The translations under genes and the position numbers were made by a program. Of a stretch of 64,000 bases of DNA, positions 62,315 to 64,000 are shown piece after piece. The notes under the pieces were generated by a model. It did not search any database. It worked only from the letters and a program-made list of their open reading frames with translations, and had not been told where the DNA came from. The first letter of the stretch is position 1. Each line of letters begins with the position of its first letter. Origin of the DNA: Acinetobacter terrae (GTDB taxonomy: Bacteria; Pseudomonadota; Gammaproteobacteria; Pseudomonadales; Moraxellaceae); NCBI RefSeq assembly GCF_013004375.1, contig NZ_JABERI010000041.1, positions 62,001 through 126,000 of the forward strand, read 5' to 3'.

Positions 62315-63277
62315 GTGACCACAACCTACTTACGCGGCCAAGCACTCATTGATGACATTCGCAATGCACCCTATTCACGAGACCTGATTGGCTACCACGG
62401 CGAACCTCCCAAAGTGAAATGGCCAAGCCAAGCTCGTATTGCGGTGCAGTTTGTACTGAATTACGAAGAAGGTGGGGAAAACCATGTTGAACATGGCGAT
62501 GCCGGCTCGGAACAGTTTTTATCTGACATTATTGGCGCAGCAAGCTTTCCAGATAAACACATGTCGATGGATTCTATGTACGAATATGGCTCACGTGCAG
62601 GCTTTTGGCGCATTCATCAAGAATTTCAAAAAAGAAATTTACCCATGACCATTTTTGGCGTGGGCATGGCATTGGTGCGTAATCCTTATATTGTCGAAGC
62701 AATCAAAGAAGCCAATTATGATGTGGTTTCGCACGGTCAACGCTGGCTGAATTACCAAAATATGAACATTGAGACTGAACGCCAACACATGGATCAAGCC
62801 ATCAGCGTATTACAGGCATTGTTTGGTGATGCTCCCATGGGTTGGTATACCGGTCGTGACAGCCCAAACACGCGTCAGTTACTGGCTGAATTTCCTCAGA
62901 TTAAATACGACTGCGACTACTATGGCGATGACTTGCCATTTTGGAGCACATTGACCAATGCCGCAGGTGAAATACGCCCTCATTTGATCATTCCATATAC
63001 CCTTGAAACCAATGACATGAAATTTACTTCAACGGGTGGCTTTAATAGCGGTGAACAATTCTATCAATATCTGAAAGATGCCTTTGATGTGCTCTATGCA
63101 GAAGGGGAAACTGCACCGAAAATGCTGTCGATTGGCATGCATTGTCGTATTTTAGGGCGACCGGGACGTTTTAAAGCCCTACAAAAGTTCCTCGACTATA
63201 TTCAAAGTCATGACAAGGTCTGGATTTGCCGACGTGGTGATATTGCCGAGCACTGGTATAAACACCACGCGCCATAA
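62315..63277 (+). CDS. puuE: Allantoinase, PuuE polysaccharide-deacetylase type
   Basis: Opens the allantoin ring to allantoate. 320 residues, cofactor-independent NodB-like fold. GTG start at 62315 with AGGG about 9 bases before it. Family pattern: IRNAPYSRDLIGYHGEPPKV near the start, VQFVLNYEEGGENHVEHGD, SRAGFWRIHQEF, VVSHGQRWLNYQN, GWYTGRDSPNTRQLL and SIGMHCRILGRPGR. It starts a purine/ureide breakdown group with uraD and uraH. A strong terminator follows, so it is a single-gene unit. Confidence 0.93.
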   Translation: MTTTYLRGQALIDDIRNAPYSRDLIGYHGEPPKVKWPSQARIAVQFVLNYEEGGENHVEHGDAGSEQFLSDIIGAASFPDKHMSMDSMYEYGSRAGFWRIHQEFQKRNLPMTIFGVGMALVRNPYIVEAIKEANYDVVSHGQRWLNYQNMNIETERQHMDQAISVLQALFGDAPMGWYTGRDSPNTRQLLAEFPQIKYDCDYYGDDLPFWSTLTNAAGEIRPHLIIPYTLETNDMKFTSTGGFNSGEQFYQYLKDAFDVLYAEGETAPKMLSIGMHCRILGRPGRFKALQKFLDYIQSHDKVWICRRGDIAEHWYKHHAP

Positions 63278-63293
63278 TCAAAAAAACATATTT

Positions 63294-63319
63294 AAAGAGA
63301 ACCTTGGGTTCTCTTTTTT
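63294..63319 (+). terminator. Terminator after puuE
   Basis: Perfect 10-bp stem AAAGAGAACC/GGTTCTCTTT with a TTG loop and extra T. Confidence 0.85.
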
Positions 63320-63357
63320 GATTTATGCAGTTTATAAAAATAATAGAGAAATCAAAT

Positions 63358-63374
63358 TTGGCATTGTTATTGCA
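63358..63374 (+). promoter_or_regulatory. Candidate sigma-54 promoter of uraD-uraH
   Basis: TTGGCATTGTTATTGCA: GG at 63360-63361, ten bases, GC at 63372-63373, then A. One mismatch (T for C) to the TTGGCAC consensus. It lies 46 bases before the uraD GTG and after the puuE terminator. Confidence 0.7.
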
Positions 63375-63419
63375 AAACCAGTTTTGAACAAACATTCAAT
63401 ATAATCAGGCGATTTAATA

Positions 63420-63923
63420 GTGCAACTCGTTGAATTTAATCAAGCATCACCACAAGATGCCATTAGCTTTTTAAAGCACTGTGTGCAAATACCCAGCTGG
63501 TCGACCGAGATTGCAGCCAAGCGCCCTTATGCATCAATTGAAGCGGTTATGCAGTCAGCCAAACAACAGGCAGCCACCTGGACATGGGACGAAATTAAAG
63601 CGGCTCTGGATAATCATCCGCGTATTGGCGAGAAAAAAGCACAGGCTGAATTGAGTGAAATCGAGAAGAACTTTTCTAACCGTGAGCAATCATCCATTAC
63701 AGCGGATGAAGAAACCCAGCTCGCTTTGCTTAAAGGCAATATTGCCTACGAAAAAAAATATGGCCATATTTTCCTGATTAAAGCCTTTGGTTTAACCAGC
63801 GAAGACGTGCTTCAAGCGCTGAAATATCGTTTGGTCAATGATCCAGAGATTGAAAAACGCATTGTCCACAATCAACTGGCTGAAATTGCCTTGTTAAGAC
63901 TGTCTCAGGAGCTTAAAGCATGA
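63420..63923 (+). CDS. uraD: OHCU decarboxylase
   Basis: 2-oxo-4-hydroxy-4-carboxy-5-ureidoimidazoline decarboxylase, which makes S-allantoin in urate breakdown. 167 residues with a GTG start. Marks: SFLKHCVQIPSWSTEIAAKR (N-terminal helix carrying the active-site His), DNHPRIGEKKA (substrate loop) and KKYGHIFLIKAFGLTSEDVL. It overlaps the next gene by ATGA, so uraD and uraH are coupled. Confidence 0.95.
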   Translation: MQLVEFNQASPQDAISFLKHCVQIPSWSTEIAAKRPYASIEAVMQSAKQQAATWTWDEIKAALDNHPRIGEKKAQAELSEIEKNFSNREQSSITADEETQLALLKGNIAYEKKYGHIFLIKAFGLTSEDVLQALKYRLVNDPEIEKRIVHNQLAEIALLRLSQELKA

Positions 63924-64000
63924 TCAGCACCCATATTTTAGATACCCATCTGGGTAAACCGGCGGCAAAAGTCGCGATCAAACTTTTTTCCGAAGATGGC
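63920..64000 (+). CDS. uraH: 5-hydroxyisourate hydrolase, N-terminal part only
   Basis: First 27 codons of a transthyretin-like enzyme that hydrolyses 5-hydroxyisourate, upstream of UraD in the pathway. It starts MISTHILDTHLGKPAAKVAI, the family N-terminus with the catalytic His in THILDTHLG. The ATG overlaps the uraD stop. The rest lies beyond the window. Confidence 0.92.
   Translation, partial: MISTHILDTHLGKPAAKVAIKLFSEDG

Noticed and set aside
1-64000. CRISPR arrays, tRNA or rRNA genes, intact insertion sequences, prophage modules
   Set aside because: No evenly spaced repeats, no cloverleaf or rRNA-like stretches, no transposase, integrase or phage structural genes were recognised in either strand. 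tRNA genes could only be excluded firmly with a tRNA search program.

Overview
The window reads as chromosomal DNA of an Acinetobacter species. This rests on family resemblance (urt and ure clusters with ureJ, the leucine catabolism cluster, glutamine-rich hydrophilins, otsBA, the intergenic repeats) and on AT-rich intergenic DNA. No rRNA, tRNA, CRISPR array, intact insertion sequence or phage module was seen.

Layout. (1) 1-8925: leucine/isovalerate catabolism, liuABCDE on the minus strand, divergent from a TetR-type regulator and an acyl-CoA ligase. (2) 10184-21029: a second acyl-CoA catabolic block. It holds an ETF:ubiquinone oxidoreductase, an MFS carrier, an acyl-CoA dehydrogenase, an enoyl-CoA hydratase / 3-hydroxyacyl-CoA dehydrogenase / thiolase / type III CoA-transferase operon, an IclR regulator and a thioesterase. 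Five copies of one 15-16 bp motif (TTTCGCNNNGCGGTAT or its palindromic form) lie in front of these transcription units and tie them into one probable IclR regulon. (3) 21241-21960: decayed pieces of a second, similar catabolic block. (4) 22116-26460: a run of very small unknown genes, most followed by a terminator. (5) xseAB. (6) 28191-28920: two small AT-rich genes between repeated TGTCCA-type ends that look like the ends of a lost insertion sequence. (7) urtABCDE, urea uptake. (8) 36809-50815: a stress-protection block with photolyase, lipocalin, two hydrophilin-like proteins, a short-chain dehydrogenase, a heme-oxygenase-like protein, catalase KatE, PpnP, an MFS protein and trehalose synthesis (otsBA). 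(9) 51252-54640: a small zinc-finger-like gene, a decayed gene, an unknown three-gene operon and a tandem repeat. (10) 55123-60907: urease in the order ureEFGJ-DABC. (11) A lone membrane coiled-coil gene. (12) puuE, uraD and the start of uraH, for ureide breakdown.

How it fits together. The urt, ure and puuE/uraD/uraH units together take up or make urea and ureides and release ammonia. Five of their upstream regions carry GG-N10-GC-type (-24/-12) sequences typical of sigma-54 promoters, so a shared nitrogen-limitation control is likely. Region 8 gathers functions expected for desiccation, osmotic and oxidative survival. Regions 1 and 2 both feed electrons from acyl-CoA dehydrogenases through ETF to the ETF:ubiquinone oxidoreductase encoded between them.

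Limits: all names come from reading the sequence and translations by eye. No alignment, database search or structure prediction was run.
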